Shown here: positions 1-8,780 of the stretch, piece by piece
Numbering within the stretch: position 1 is the first letter of the stretch
Layout of the letters: each line of letters opens with the position of its first letter
Source: Thiosulfativibrio sp964387695
GTDB taxonomy: Bacteria; Pseudomonadota; Gammaproteobacteria; Thiomicrospirales; Thiomicrospiraceae
Direction: 5' to 3'
Length of the DNA: 35,593 bases
Assembly: GCA_964387695.1 (NCBI GenBank)
Contig: CAYLXI010000001.1
Location: 1-35,593 of the forward strand
The notes under the pieces: generated by a model
Database searches by the model: none
The model's input: only the letters and a program-made list of their open reading frames with translations
Told to the model about the DNA's origin: nothing
Position numbers and translations under genes: made by a program

Positions 1-212
1 TAGATGTTAAAGAAGTGGTTTTTTTGTTTTTTAGTTGTTAAGTTTTTCCTTAAGGGATTCCTTAAATAATCATGATTAGAGCTTTACTGGTAAAAACACG
101 CTGACTTTATAATTTAGCCTACCATGACCCTTGCTTAGAAAATGGATATAGAGCAGCTATACCCAGTTTCTAGACAGGGGATTGGGGGTAGTGATTCGGA
201 CATTAAAAAACT
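1..212. other. Intergenic stretch at the window start, with one B-type repeat
   Basis: No gene is visible. TTAAGGGATTCCTTAA (50-65) is a six-pair palindrome whose minus-strand reading, TTAAGGAATCCCTTAA, differs by one base from the copy at 16983-16998. CTTGCTTAGAAAA (132-144) resembles the end of module A. This is also the region downstream of the rhodanese gene, but no convincing terminator was found. Confidence 0.5.
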
Positions 213-635
213 TTACTCAACAGGAAAACCTGCTTTTTTCCAACCAGCAATCCCTTCACGATAATAATACAAATTTGTAAAGCCCCAGCTAACGGCTCTT
301 TTAAGGCCTACACCACTTGCAGGACAGTCTACGCCATGACAATAAAACACGGCTTTATCGGTTTTTTTCATCACTTCTAATAAAGACGCTTCAGAAAGTT
401 TATATCTAGTGCTTAAATTAACTGCATTAAGAATTTTCTCATTAGGTAAGATGGTGTTAGCTCGCCTAGAATCAATGAATAAAACTCCTTCTTTAAACAT
501 TTTATGAGCTTCCTGAGTTGTTATCTTTGTTGTTCCATCAACAGTCAACTTAGCAGGCCCTTTGTGGGCAAAAGACAACTGAGAGAAAGACAATACAAAT
601 AAGAAGGCTGCAGCCATAGTTAATACTTTTTTCAT
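213..635 (-). CDS. Exported rhodanese-like domain protein
   Basis: A 140-residue protein. Residues 1-23 look like a Sec signal peptide (Lys-Lys, a hydrophobic core, then SFA before His24), so the mature protein is probably periplasmic. Residues 35-138 read as one rhodanese domain: a start like ITTQEAHKMF, the segment LFIDSRRAN, and the closing GIAGWKKAGFPVE that is typical of single-domain rhodaneses. The presumed active-site loop is C99-H-G-V-D-C104, with Cys at the sixth position where many rhodaneses have Arg or Thr. Sulfur transfer or a redox role is therefore possible but unproven. The ATG has an AAAGG ribosome-binding site eight bases upstream. The gene lies 60 bases after the RND pump gene on the same strand and is probably the last gene of that operon. 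Its link to efflux is inferred from position only. Confidence 0.85.
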   Translation of the reverse strand: MKKVLTMAAAFLFVLSFSQLSFAHKGPAKLTVDGTTKITTQEAHKMFKEGVLFIDSRRANTILPNEKILNAVNLSTRYKLSEASLLEVMKKTDKAVFYCHGVDCPASGVGLKRAVSWGFTNLYYYREGIAGWKKAGFPVE

Positions 636-695
636 AAAAAAACCTTTAAATTAATCTTTAAAAAACCGTTTAATTATACCCTATATCTCTCTTAA

Positions 696-3600
696 TTATT
701 TTATAATAAACTCCAAGGTCTTTATTTTTTCACTGCCATTTTCATAAAGCGAAAGCATCGCTGGAATGACCAATAAAATAAGTAAAGTTGAAAAGGCTAA
801 TCCAAATGCAATAGATGTTGCCATGGGAATTAAAAACTGGGCTTGCAGTGAGGTTTCAAATAATAACGGCGTTAACCCTGCAATGGTCGTAAGGGAAGTT
901 AATAAAACGGCTCTAACCCTTTGAACAGCAGCTTCTTCTAAGGCATCATTTACCGACATGCCCGCTTTTCTAAGGCGTTTATAAAAACTGACTAAAATAA
1001 TCGAATCGTTCACCACAATACCCGACAAGCCAAAAAAACCAAAAAGAGACAATATAGTCATGTCTATTCCCAACCACCAATGCCCTAGCACTGCTCCAAC
1101 AAGCCCAAAGGGAATTGCCATCATCACTATCAACGGCCAACCATAAGAGCTAAATACCCATGCCAGCACTATGTAAATAATAGCCAAACCAATGACTAGC
1201 CCAAGAGCCATATCTGACATAGTTTGAGCTTGATTAGAACTTTGCCCCTCTAAAGAATATTTAAGACCATATTGCCTCACTAAATCGGGCAAAATAGTGT
1301 CTTGCAATTGAGCTAAAATTTGATTAGCGTTATTAACACTTCTATCAACATCACCTAACACAGTAATCGCTAGATGGCCATCAACATGGCGCACTATATC
1401 AAACCCTTGCTGTCCTTTCCAGGTTACAACAGAACTCAAAGAAACTCTTTCACCCGCTGGAGAAACCACCTGAAGCTGATGCAGTGTAGATAAACTTGCC
1501 TGTTCTTCTCGTGGAAGCTGCACCCGTACCTCCACCTCCTCGACCCCTTCAGTAAAAACCTGCACTAAACGACCAGAAAAAGCATCTGATATTTGTTGAT
1601 TTAAAGAAAGATAAGTAAATCCTAAAGATTTTCCTTGCGGTGTTAACTGATAAACTAGCTGCTCTCGCCCATAAGGTAAATCGTCTCTTATTGCCGAAAC
1701 TCCAGGCACTTGAGTTAAGAATTCTTGCAATTTTAAAGAGGCTTGTTTTAATTGATGAGGCTCAATGCCAGATAATCTAACATCAATATCACTTCCTGGC
1801 GGCCCTGCCACTGGAGAGCCAATAATTAAGGTATCTAGACCCGGAACTTTTCCTGCTTTTTCTCGCCACATTTCAATAAACACTTCATTTCTAGTCTCTC
1901 GTTTATCAGATTCTATCAGTTCAATATTAACGCCCCCAAAAGTCGCTCCGCTTTGGCGTGAGCTGCCAAAATAATTTACCACTGCGGTGGTGACAATTCC
2001 TGGTTCTAACTCTTGTTCGGTTTCTCTTAATGCTTGATAAAGTTTATCAATATAATTACGAGTCACTTCTGGAGGTGTTCCTGCAACAAAAGTTACATCT
2101 GCTTGAATGCTCATAGATTCTGGTGAGGGAAAAAACACAAATCCAATTCTGCCTCCAGCAAACAGTGCAACAATAAAAATCATTGAGCCAAGCGTTGTCG
2201 CAAGGGTAATGCCTCTATGGACAAGAACCCAACGAATCACTGCCCTAAATTGATGGTTTCGCCAATGGTTAATTGCAGAATCTAAACGATAACGAATAGA
2301 GCCTATTTTTGAAGGTTTAACCTTTTGCAATGCTTTACGCAAATGACCCGGCAAAATGACAAAGCTCTCTAATAATGAAGCAAAAATAACGGCAATAATG
2401 ACCAAAGGAATCGCAAATAGAATGCTGCCAATTTCGCCACCTATAAACATTAAAGGCAAAAAAGCCGCTATCGTGGTTACAGAAGATGCGACAACGGGAG
2501 AGAGCATTCTTCGGGCCCCTCCTTCAGCAGCTTGCAGTGGCGACTCCCCTGCCTCAAAGTGCGACAAAGCGTCTTCTCCAACCACAATGGCATCGTCAAC
2601 GATTATCCCCAATGCCATAATTAAAGCAAATAAACTAATCATATTAATGCTACCACCAGCTAAATACAAAATAACCAGCGTTGCCATAAACGAGATAGGA
2701 ATACCCACCGCAACCCAAAAAGCAACACGACCATGCATAAAAATATACAAAATCAATACTACTAAAATCAAGCCACTTATCCCAACATTTACCAACAGCA
2801 TAATGCGTTGATAAACAAGGTTCCATCCCTCGTCATAAACCTTCAAAGATATGCCTTGTGGTAAAATAGGCTCTGTTTGAGACAACCAGTTTTGCATAAT
2901 TCTAGAGGAATCTAAAGTATCCCCCTCTGCGGTTCTTAAAAGTTGCATTTCTATCGCAGGAAAGCCATCAACAAAAAGTTCTGGAGAATTATTAAGAGCT
3001 CGCCTTTCTATGTCTGCTATCTGAGATAGGGTTATATTTTCAGTGTCTGTGGTCACAATCACCAAATCATTAAACTCTGCCTCCAAACGAGCTTGTTGAA
3101 GAACCCTAATATCACGAACAACCTCAAATTCCCCTACCGACCCTGCGGGTAAATCTCGACTCATCCCTGTTATTTTAGAGGCTACCTGCTCCAAAGTTAA
3201 GCCGTGCTGCTCTAACTGCTTAGTTGAAATTTCAATTGCCATTTCTTCTGCTGGCAAACCTTTAAAATCAATTTTATCAATCCCTGCATCTAACAATTCT
3301 CTTTCAAACTGCCGCGCTAAATAACGCATTTCTGCAACGGTAGCTTTTTCACCCACTAACAATACTCGCGCAATAGATTCATAATGAGCAAGGTGTTCTA
3401 TCACTGCTTTTTCTGCATCTTTTGGAAGATTTCTAAGTCCAGAAATATTTTTCTCAATCTGATCAAGTGCTTCAATCATATTGGTGTTTTCTTTAAACTT
3501 AAGCACTATGACAGAACTGCCTAATGAAGAAGTAGAAGTCATCTCATCAAGATGTTCTAAATTACGCAACACTCGCTCTATGGGGTTAGTAATAGAAGCT

Positions 3601-3857
3601 TCCATATCTTCAGCACTAGCTCCTGCCCAGCTCACACGAACTGCCGCGACATCTAATGCAAAATTAGGAAAAAACTGTACATTAAGCTTCATCAGAGCGA
3701 CTATACCCGACAAAATAATAATAATCATCAGAAGATTAGGCGCAACTTTGTGGCTAGCAAACAAATCAATAAACCCACTAGATTTAAATACTGGTTTTGT
3801 CGTAATGGGCAATTGCTCCTTAGATATTTCCTTAGAAACTTCTTTAACATCTGGCAT
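696..3857 (-). CDS. RND efflux pump inner-membrane permease (AcrB-type)
   Basis: At 1053 residues this has the usual RND permease length: an N-terminal membrane helix near residues 40-60, two large periplasmic domains and two blocks of membrane helices. The TM4 region carries GIIVDDAIVVGEDA (about residue 418), with the paired Asp of the proton relay. This resembles hydrophobe/amphiphile (HAE) pumps more than CzcA-type metal pumps. The TM10 region reads GLSGIVVNDSIIL, so the Lys of E. coli AcrB (LSAKNAIL) is replaced, as in many HAE relatives. The substrate cannot be read from the sequence. The ATG lies one base after the stop codon of the adaptor gene, so the two are translationally coupled. 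No outer-membrane channel gene is in the window, so the pump must use one encoded elsewhere. Confidence 0.93.
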   Translation of the reverse strand: MPDVKEVSKEISKEQLPITTKPVFKSSGFIDLFASHKVAPNLLMIIIILSGIVALMKLNVQFFPNFALDVAAVRVSWAGASAEDMEASITNPIERVLRNLEHLDEMTSTSSLGSSVIVLKFKENTNMIEALDQIEKNISGLRNLPKDAEKAVIEHLAHYESIARVLLVGEKATVAEMRYLARQFERELLDAGIDKIDFKGLPAEEMAIEISTKQLEQHGLTLEQVASKITGMSRDLPAGSVGEFEVVRDIRVLQQARLEAEFNDLVIVTTDTENITLSQIADIERRALNNSPELFVDGFPAIEMQLLRTAEGDTLDSSRIMQNWLSQTEPILPQGISLKVYDEGWNLVYQRIMLLVNVGISGLILVVLILYIFMHGRVAFWVAVGIPISFMATLVILYLAGGSINMISLFALIMALGIIVDDAIVVGEDALSHFEAGESPLQAAEGGARRMLSPVVASSVTTIAAFLPLMFIGGEIGSILFAIPLVIIAVIFASLLESFVILPGHLRKALQKVKPSKIGSIRYRLDSAINHWRNHQFRAVIRWVLVHRGITLATTLGSMIFIVALFAGGRIGFVFFPSPESMSIQADVTFVAGTPPEVTRNYIDKLYQALRETEQELEPGIVTTAVVNYFGSSRQSGATFGGVNIELIESDKRETRNEVFIEMWREKAGKVPGLDTLIIGSPVAGPPGSDIDVRLSGIEPHQLKQASLKLQEFLTQVPGVSAIRDDLPYGREQLVYQLTPQGKSLGFTYLSLNQQISDAFSGRLVQVFTEGVEEVEVRVQLPREEQASLSTLHQLQVVSPAGERVSLSSVVTWKGQQGFDIVRHVDGHLAITVLGDVDRSVNNANQILAQLQDTILPDLVRQYGLKYSLEGQSSNQAQTMSDMALGLVIGLAIIYIVLAWVFSSYGWPLIVMMAIPFGLVGAVLGHWWLGIDMTILSLFGFFGLSGIVVNDSIILVSFYKRLRKAGMSVNDALEEAAVQRVRAVLLTSLTTIAGLTPLLFETSLQAQFLIPMATSIAFGLAFSTLLILLVIPAMLSLYENGSEKIKTLEFIIK

Positions 3858-3858
3858 A

Positions 3859-5106
3859 TTATTGTTCAGACACCAAAACTTTTAAACCTGACATGGCATT
3901 AGGCAAAGGGGTTATCAATACTTTATTGCCACTTTTTAAGTTGCCTTTCAACAAAACTTCAAGCCTTCCATTTACCAAGGTTTTTCCCAAGTTTTTAACC
4001 TTTTTTAAATGCAGTTTTCCATTATCAACTATGTATATATTTTCAAGCCCAAACAAAGCAGACGCAGGAACACTAAATACATTTTCATGCAATTTTCCAA
4101 CCAGAGAAACTTGCAGTAAATTACCAGGCCTGGTAATTTTAAGACCCTGTGGTAAGCTAAAAAAAGCATCCATTCCGCTTGCATCAGCTTCGCCTGACAA
4201 CCGCACTAAAGGTAGATTATAAACCTCACCATTAACAACCCACTCTGCAAACATCGTTTGCCCAGAAATTAAGCTTTCATTAACCATAGCTATATTTTCA
4301 AATGGTATTTTAGCCCTAAGCTCTAAGCCATCTAAAGCATAAAAACTTAACAAGTTTGTGCCAGATTGAACCTTGTCACCTTCTGAGACAAAAACCTTTG
4401 CAACCCTGCCATCAAAAGGAGCCATGACTCGCCCCCGTGCTAAATTAACTTCTGCTTGTTGTAAATCAACTTGTGCCTTGCTAAGCCTTGCTTCTAGCTG
4501 CATTTTCTTGGGTTGATACTCATCTACTAATAAACGAGCTACGATTACTTGCATTTCTTGACGCACTAAAGATTCTTTAATTTTTTCTAAATCGGATGGG
4601 GAGACTAAATTTTTAGTTAAGAGCTTTTGATTTCTAGCTAGAGATTTTTTTCTTATTTCCAACACTTCGGCTTCAAATTTTAAGCGTTTTTTATTTGCTT
4701 TATGAGACAACTCAGCCAAATTTTGCTGTGCGACAATATCAACAACTTCTGCCTTAGCAAATCTTAAAGGCGGCTTTAAATCTAAATCTGATAAAGAGAT
4801 TATTTTTTGCCCTTTTATAAAACCAGAACCTTCCTGAACGCCAAGATCACCAATGACACCACTAACAGGTGAAGAAACCGTAACCAAACTAGAGCTTTCT
4901 ACTTTACCAAACAAATTTACACGAGCAGATTTGTCGCTCATTTTAACTGTAACAACATCAACTGCCCAAACTTTTTGTTTAATTTCGACAGGCAAAGCTT
5001 CTGGCTTGGTTGATTTAAAATAAGCAAATACAACTATTGATATAACGACAATAAGAACAGGTATTACAACTGTTTTAAAGCCATCTTTAATTGTAGATAA
5101 AACCAT
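3859..5106 (-). CDS. RND efflux periplasmic adaptor (HlyD/AcrA family)
   Basis: A 415-residue membrane fusion protein. One membrane segment (residues about 12-30) anchors it in the inner membrane. A split lipoyl/barrel-sandwich domain follows (VSGVIGDLGVQEGSGFIKGQ near residue 80, paired with RVMAPFDGRVAKVFVSEGDKV near 225), interrupted by a long charged coiled-coil hairpin (about 115-220), then beta-barrel and membrane-proximal domains. This is the classic adaptor layout that joins an RND pump to an outer-membrane channel. AAGGA stands about nine bases before the ATG. The gene follows the CDF transporter by 48 bases and precedes the pump by one base, so it is the middle gene of the efflux operon. 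Confidence 0.9.
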   Translation of the reverse strand: MVLSTIKDGFKTVVIPVLIVVISIVVFAYFKSTKPEALPVEIKQKVWAVDVVTVKMSDKSARVNLFGKVESSSLVTVSSPVSGVIGDLGVQEGSGFIKGQKIISLSDLDLKPPLRFAKAEVVDIVAQQNLAELSHKANKKRLKFEAEVLEIRKKSLARNQKLLTKNLVSPSDLEKIKESLVRQEMQVIVARLLVDEYQPKKMQLEARLSKAQVDLQQAEVNLARGRVMAPFDGRVAKVFVSEGDKVQSGTNLLSFYALDGLELRAKIPFENIAMVNESLISGQTMFAEWVVNGEVYNLPLVRLSGEADASGMDAFFSLPQGLKITRPGNLLQVSLVGKLHENVFSVPASALFGLENIYIVDNGKLHLKKVKNLGKTLVNGRLEVLLKGNLKSGNKVLITPLPNAMSGLKVLVSEQ

Positions 5107-5154
5107 TTTACAATCCTTTTTAAGTACAGGAATTTGTTAAACGCTGCTTTAGAG

Positions 5155-6057
5155 TTAAATCTTATGCTCTCTTTCCCATTGATGGTGATTTTTATCCCTT
5201 CCCACGCTAACAGGTTCGAGATGAATCATCACATCAATATTTTCAAATCTTAATTTTAAACTCTGAGTTACTTCTTCTGATATCTCGTGTGCAATCACCA
5301 GCTTTAAGTCATCATCCAACTCCAAATCTAACTGAATACAAAGTTTAGATCCAGAGCGATAAGTCCTTAAATCATTAAAGCCTTTAACCTTTGGATGAGC
5401 CAAGATTGTTTGGGAAATTATTTCCTTTGTGGCAACAGGTAACTCACGATCTAAAAGATAATTAGCCGAACTTAACCCCAACCTAATCGCTTGCCAACCC
5501 AGCCATACACCAATTAATATCCCTAATATTGGATCTAACCATTGCCATGCCGACAACAAAAGTGTCACGACTATTATAAAATTAACAACAAGATCAGATA
5601 CATAATGAAGTGAATCTGCTTTTATTGCAACCGACTGACTTTTTCTAATGACATAGCGCTGAAAACTTATCAAAATCAAAGTAAAAGACATTGAAATAAG
5701 CATCACCCAAACCCCAGTCATAACCTCTTGCACTTCTACAGGTGTTAATAAACGCTGCAGAGCATAGATCACCAAATAAATAGCAGAGCCACCAATAAAC
5801 ATACTTTGAGCTAAAGCTGCAAGAGGTTCTGCCTTACCATGACCAAACCTATGCTCATTATCTGCAGGAATTTGTGCAAGACGCACTGCAAAAAGAATGA
5901 TAATCGAGGCAAAAATATCTACTGCAGAATCAACCAATGACGCGAGAACACCAACCGATCCTGTTTTCCACCAAGCATAAAGTTTCAATAAAAATAAAGT
6001 CGTTGCAACCGAAACAGCAGCATAAGTTGCAACACGAACTAACTGCTCATTTCTCAT
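5155..6057 (-). CDS. Cation diffusion facilitator, FieF-like metal/proton antiporter
   Basis: A 300-residue CDF transporter of the inner membrane with about six helices followed by a cytoplasmic domain. The metal-site residues expected for FieF/YiiP are present: D43 and D47 in SLVDSAVDIF (TM2), and His and Asp in ADSLHYVSD (TM5). HRFGHGKAEPLAAL is the conserved loop between TM2 and TM3. The family exports Zn(II), Fe(II) and related divalent metals in exchange for protons; which metal applies here cannot be told. No strong ribosome-binding site precedes the ATG. A perfect 8-bp hairpin lies 20 bases upstream, between this gene and hemN. The gene is followed by the adaptor and pump genes, a pairing that hints at shared metal or stress regulation. 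Confidence 0.9.
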   Translation of the reverse strand: MRNEQLVRVATYAAVSVATTLFLLKLYAWWKTGSVGVLASLVDSAVDIFASIIILFAVRLAQIPADNEHRFGHGKAEPLAALAQSMFIGGSAIYLVIYALQRLLTPVEVQEVMTGVWVMLISMSFTLILISFQRYVIRKSQSVAIKADSLHYVSDLVVNFIIVVTLLLSAWQWLDPILGILIGVWLGWQAIRLGLSSANYLLDRELPVATKEIISQTILAHPKVKGFNDLRTYRSGSKLCIQLDLELDDDLKLVIAHEISEEVTQSLKLRFENIDVMIHLEPVSVGRDKNHHQWEREHKI

Positions 6058-6076
6058 AGCACGGTAAAATTGTACA

Positions 6077-6103
6077 TTAAGTGCTTCCTAATGAGGCACT
6101 TAA
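6077..6103. repeat. Hairpin between hemN and the CDF gene, related to the dispersed repeat
   Basis: TTAAGTGC (6077-6084) and GCACTTAA (6096-6103) form a perfect 8-bp stem around an 11-base loop. The hairpin lies just after the hemN stop codon and before the CDF start. It could act as a weak terminator, since the minus strand continues into TGTACAATTTT. The left arm plus loop, read on the minus strand, gives ATTAGGAAGCACTTAA. That differs by two bases from the repeat copy at 35539-35554, so this is probably a member of the dispersed family rather than a purpose-built terminator. Confidence 0.55.
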
Positions 6104-6115
6104 AGAAACCCTGAA

Positions 6116-7498
6116 TTAAATAACTTTAGAAAAACGATTTTGAACTCCTTTCTTTAAATAAATGTCAAAGACCATGCAAATATTACGAATTAACAAACGC
6201 CCTTTGGCACTCACATATAAATCTGTTGTGTTGAGGGTTATCAAACCGTCTTTAACCATTGGGGTTAATTTTTGTAGTTCTTGAGCAAAATATTCTTCAA
6301 AATTAATGCCCCATTTTTGATTAATTTTACTGAAATTTAAATGGAAATGACTAATTAATTTCGTAATCACATCACGACGCAGCTCATCATCTTCAGACAA
6401 TTCTACACCACGAAACACGGCTAAGTTTCCAGCATCAATTACTTGATAATAATCTCCTAAAGACTTATGGTTTTGTGTATAGGTATTATTTACCAAAGAA
6501 ATAGCACTCGCTCCCATGCCAATTAAGTCGCATTCTGCATGGGTTGAATAACCTTGAAAATTACGGTACAAATTTTCTTCTCTTTGTGCCACCGCCAGCT
6601 CATCATAAGGCTTGGCAAAATGATCCATGCCAATATAAACATAGCCCGCTTCCAATAGCCTATTGGTTGCCGCGTGTAAAATCGCCAGTTTTTCATCGGG
6701 TGAGGGCATATCTGCCTCTTGCATTTTCTTTTGTGCGGGAAACATCGCAGGCATATGGGCATAATTAAAAATTGAAAATCTTTCTGGATTTGCCTCTAAC
6801 ACCCTATCAAGAGTTTGAACAAAACCTGCTTCTGTTTGGTGTGGCAAGCCATAAATTAAATCGACATTAACAGAGACAAAACCATTATCATGCGCTGCCT
6901 CTAATACTTCAAAAGTTTCTGCCTGGGTTTGAATTCGGTTGATTGCTTTTTGTACTTTTTTATCAAAATCCTGTACCCCCAAACTCATGCGATTAAAGCC
7001 AAGATTGCGTAATAATTTCACCGACTCTTTATTGGCTTCTCGTGGGTCAATCTCAATAGAATATTCACCCGAATCATCATCGTACAAATTAAAATTCTGG
7101 CGGGTTTGATTCATTAATTCTGTCATTTCAGACATGTTAATAAAAGTAGGCGTACCCCCACCCCAGTGTAGTTGCTCTACTTTGCGCGTTTTGTCATAAA
7201 GCTGAGACTGCATCGCAATTTCTTTATAAAGCCTGTCTAAATAAGGTTGTGCCTTAGAGCGATCTCTGGTCCATTCTTTATTGCAAGCACAAAAAAAGCA
7301 AATGGTATCGCAAAATGGAATATGAAAATAAAGAGACAAACCCTTATCGGATTTATTACTTTTTATTGCAGCCTGTTGATAGTTTTTATTGCCAAAACTC
7401 TCATTAAACTGCACCGCAGTTGGATAAGAAGTGTATCTAGGGCCTGATTGGTTATAGCGTTTAATTAAGAATTCATCAAATTGAATGGATTGTTCCAT
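6116..7498 (-). CDS. hemN: Oxygen-independent coproporphyrinogen III dehydrogenase
   Basis: A 460-residue radical-SAM enzyme that decarboxylates two propionates of coproporphyrinogen III to give protoporphyrinogen IX without oxygen, in heme biosynthesis in the cytoplasm. The [4Fe-4S] motif is CDTICFFCAC (Cys-x3-Cys-x2-Cys plus the extra Cys of true HemN). GGGTPT follows, and the C-terminal GRLLIRNICMVFD is typical of HemN. The open frame extends upstream to a possible Met at 7555, but the ATG at 7498 is preferred: the protein then starts MEQSIQFDEF, has normal HemN length, shows AAAGG upstream and does not overlap the preceding gene. It starts 10 bases after the globin/CZB cyclase stop codon and is probably cotranscribed with it. 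Confidence 0.95.
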   Translation of the reverse strand: MEQSIQFDEFLIKRYNQSGPRYTSYPTAVQFNESFGNKNYQQAAIKSNKSDKGLSLYFHIPFCDTICFFCACNKEWTRDRSKAQPYLDRLYKEIAMQSQLYDKTRKVEQLHWGGGTPTFINMSEMTELMNQTRQNFNLYDDDSGEYSIEIDPREANKESVKLLRNLGFNRMSLGVQDFDKKVQKAINRIQTQAETFEVLEAAHDNGFVSVNVDLIYGLPHQTEAGFVQTLDRVLEANPERFSIFNYAHMPAMFPAQKKMQEADMPSPDEKLAILHAATNRLLEAGYVYIGMDHFAKPYDELAVAQREENLYRNFQGYSTHAECDLIGMGASAISLVNNTYTQNHKSLGDYYQVIDAGNLAVFRGVELSEDDELRRDVITKLISHFHLNFSKINQKWGINFEEYFAQELQKLTPMVKDGLITLNTTDLYVSAKGRLLIRNICMVFDIYLKKGVQNRFSKVI

Positions 7499-7508
7499 AA
7501 ACTGCCTT

Positions 7509-8780
7509 TTATTTTTTTTCTTCAAAAACCTTATATTGAACTTGGTTGCGACCACTTTCTTTTGCTAAATAAAGTAATTTATCTGCCCTTGCAAAAATTT
7601 CGTGTTTTAAGTAGTTTTCATCAGGAAAAAAACTTAATGCTCCGCAACTAGCCGTTATCTTAAAACTTTTTTTAGAGCTTTTGCAAAACTCGTGTTCTTC
7701 AATAGCTTTTCGTACTCTTTCGGCTAAAGATTTAACTTCGTATTTTTTTATTCCCACTGAAACCAAGGCAAATTCTTCTCCGCCCCAGCGATAGGCTTTT
7801 TCTTCTTTTCTGATTGTTTTTTTTAAAATTATNNNNNNNNNNNNNNNNNNNNNNNNNNNNNNNNNNNNNNNNNNNNNNNNNNNNNNNNNNNNNNNNNNNN
7901 NNNNNNNNNNNNNNNNNNNNNNNNNNNNNNNNATTTTAATAAACTCTGATTCTATAATATCTAGCAATTCTTGCCCAACAATATCAGAGGCTACTTCCAT
8001 TTTAGATAGGTTTTTTAAAATCTGCTCTGGACTGCCTTTTTCTGCTGCACTAATTGCTTGCCCTCCTAAGCGGTGAATTAATTCGTGCGCGTCCATAAAT
8101 CTTTTAAGATTCTCTTTGGGTAGATAAGATGTTCCTCCTTTGATTAACCACTGAGCAAGTTTACATTTTTCATGAGAAACTTCATAATATTGGTTGGTTA
8201 TTGTGCTGCCTAAAGATAAATCAAACATTTCTAGCTTCCACTTTTGATGATCTATATAAGCTTGCAATAGCAAGGGAGAAATTTCGGCTGATATCAGACT
8301 ATAAGTTTTTTGTATTCGAGCTATTTCTCTTTCTGAATTAACCCTCATTCTTTCAACTTTTTCAACCATATCGTAAATGGTTGAAACGACAGACGAGCCG
8401 ATATCTAAAGCATGACACAGTCCTTTAGATAAGTTGTAAGAATCAACACGTTCTGAGCCATGAATAAACATTTTTCTAAAGTGGCTAACAATAAGCATCA
8501 CATTGGTTTGGGATAAACCTAAATTTATCCAGTGCAAGGCTTGATAATATTGGGCAATATAAAATGTGGTGTCATACTGTCCTGATACCAGATGTTCATA
8601 ATAGTTGTTTTTCAATATTTCAGAGCTAGAGTATCCCAACTCAAACTCTGCCAGCCAAGTATCAAGCAATGTAATAAATTCTTTTTTAAAGGCTAACAGA
8701 TGCACTTTATGTTTTGTAATTTCTAATAACTCTACCTGTTTCATACCTACCATTTCTGAAATACGCAATATATTTAACAC
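7509..8780 (-). CDS. Diguanylate cyclase with predicted globin sensor, CZB and GGDEF domains (interrupted by assembly gap)
   Basis: Residues about 15-165 resemble a globin-coupled sensor domain. The stretch FYIAQYYQALHWINLGLS places His83 where the proximal heme ligand sits in DosC-like proteins. Residues about 170-275 match a CZB zinc-binding domain: H178 (DHQKWK), C206 (KCKLAQWL), H232 and H236 (AHELIH). The spacings (28, 26, 4) are close to those of E. coli DgcZ. The C-terminus is a GGDEF domain with RWGGEEF. RKEE sits at the inhibitory-site position, so the RxxD site is imperfect. The first part of GGDEF is lost in 100 N. The start is GTG with a strong AAGGAGGAG five bases upstream, next to the rlmKL stop codon. 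The expected product is c-di-GMP made in response to a heme ligand and zinc; this is inferred. Confidence 0.85.
   Translation of the reverse strand: MLNILRISEMVGMKQVELLEITKHKVHLLAFKKEFITLLDTWLAEFELGYSSSEILKNNYYEHLVSGQYDTTFYIAQYYQALHWINLGLSQTNVMLIVSHFRKMFIHGSERVDSYNLSKGLCHALDIGSSVVSTIYDMVEKVERMRVNSEREIARIQKTYSLISAEISPLLLQAYIDHQKWKLEMFDLSLGSTITNQYYEVSHEKCKLAQWLIKGGTSYLPKENLKRFMDAHELIHRLGGQAISAAEKGSPEQILKNLSKMEVASDIVGQELLDIIESEFIKXXXXXXXXXXXXXXXXXXXXXXXXXXXXXXXXXXIILKKTIRKEEKAYRWGGEEFALVSVGIKKYEVKSLAERVRKAIEEHEFCKSSKKSFKITASCGALSFFPDENYLKHEIFARADKLLYLAKESGRNQVQYKVFEEKK
7833..7932. other. Assembly gap (100 N) inside the cyclase gene
   Basis: Exactly 100 unknown bases, probably a placeholder of unknown length. 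The missing part should hold the GGDEF segment from the DxLTxLxNR motif through DxDxFKxxND and GHxxGD. That normally takes about 60 residues, more than the 33 codons allowed here, so the real gap is probably longer than drawn. Confidence 0.95.

Noticed and set aside
221..242. CAGG-AAAA-CCTG followed by a T-run, terminator-like on the plus strand
   Set aside because: It lies inside the coding end of the minus-strand rhodanese gene and points the wrong way for it; no plus-strand gene precedes it.
2356..2811. A 151-codon plus-strand frame opposite the RND pump gene
   Set aside because: It lies wholly antisense to strongly conserved membrane-helix sequence of the pump, and its translation is low-complexity and Ile/Lys/Thr-rich with no recognisable domain.
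5205..5225. GGTTCGAGATGAATC resembling a tRNA T-arm
   Set aside because: It is in the coding sequence of the CDF transporter and no acceptor, D or anticodon arm can be built around it. No tRNA was found elsewhere.
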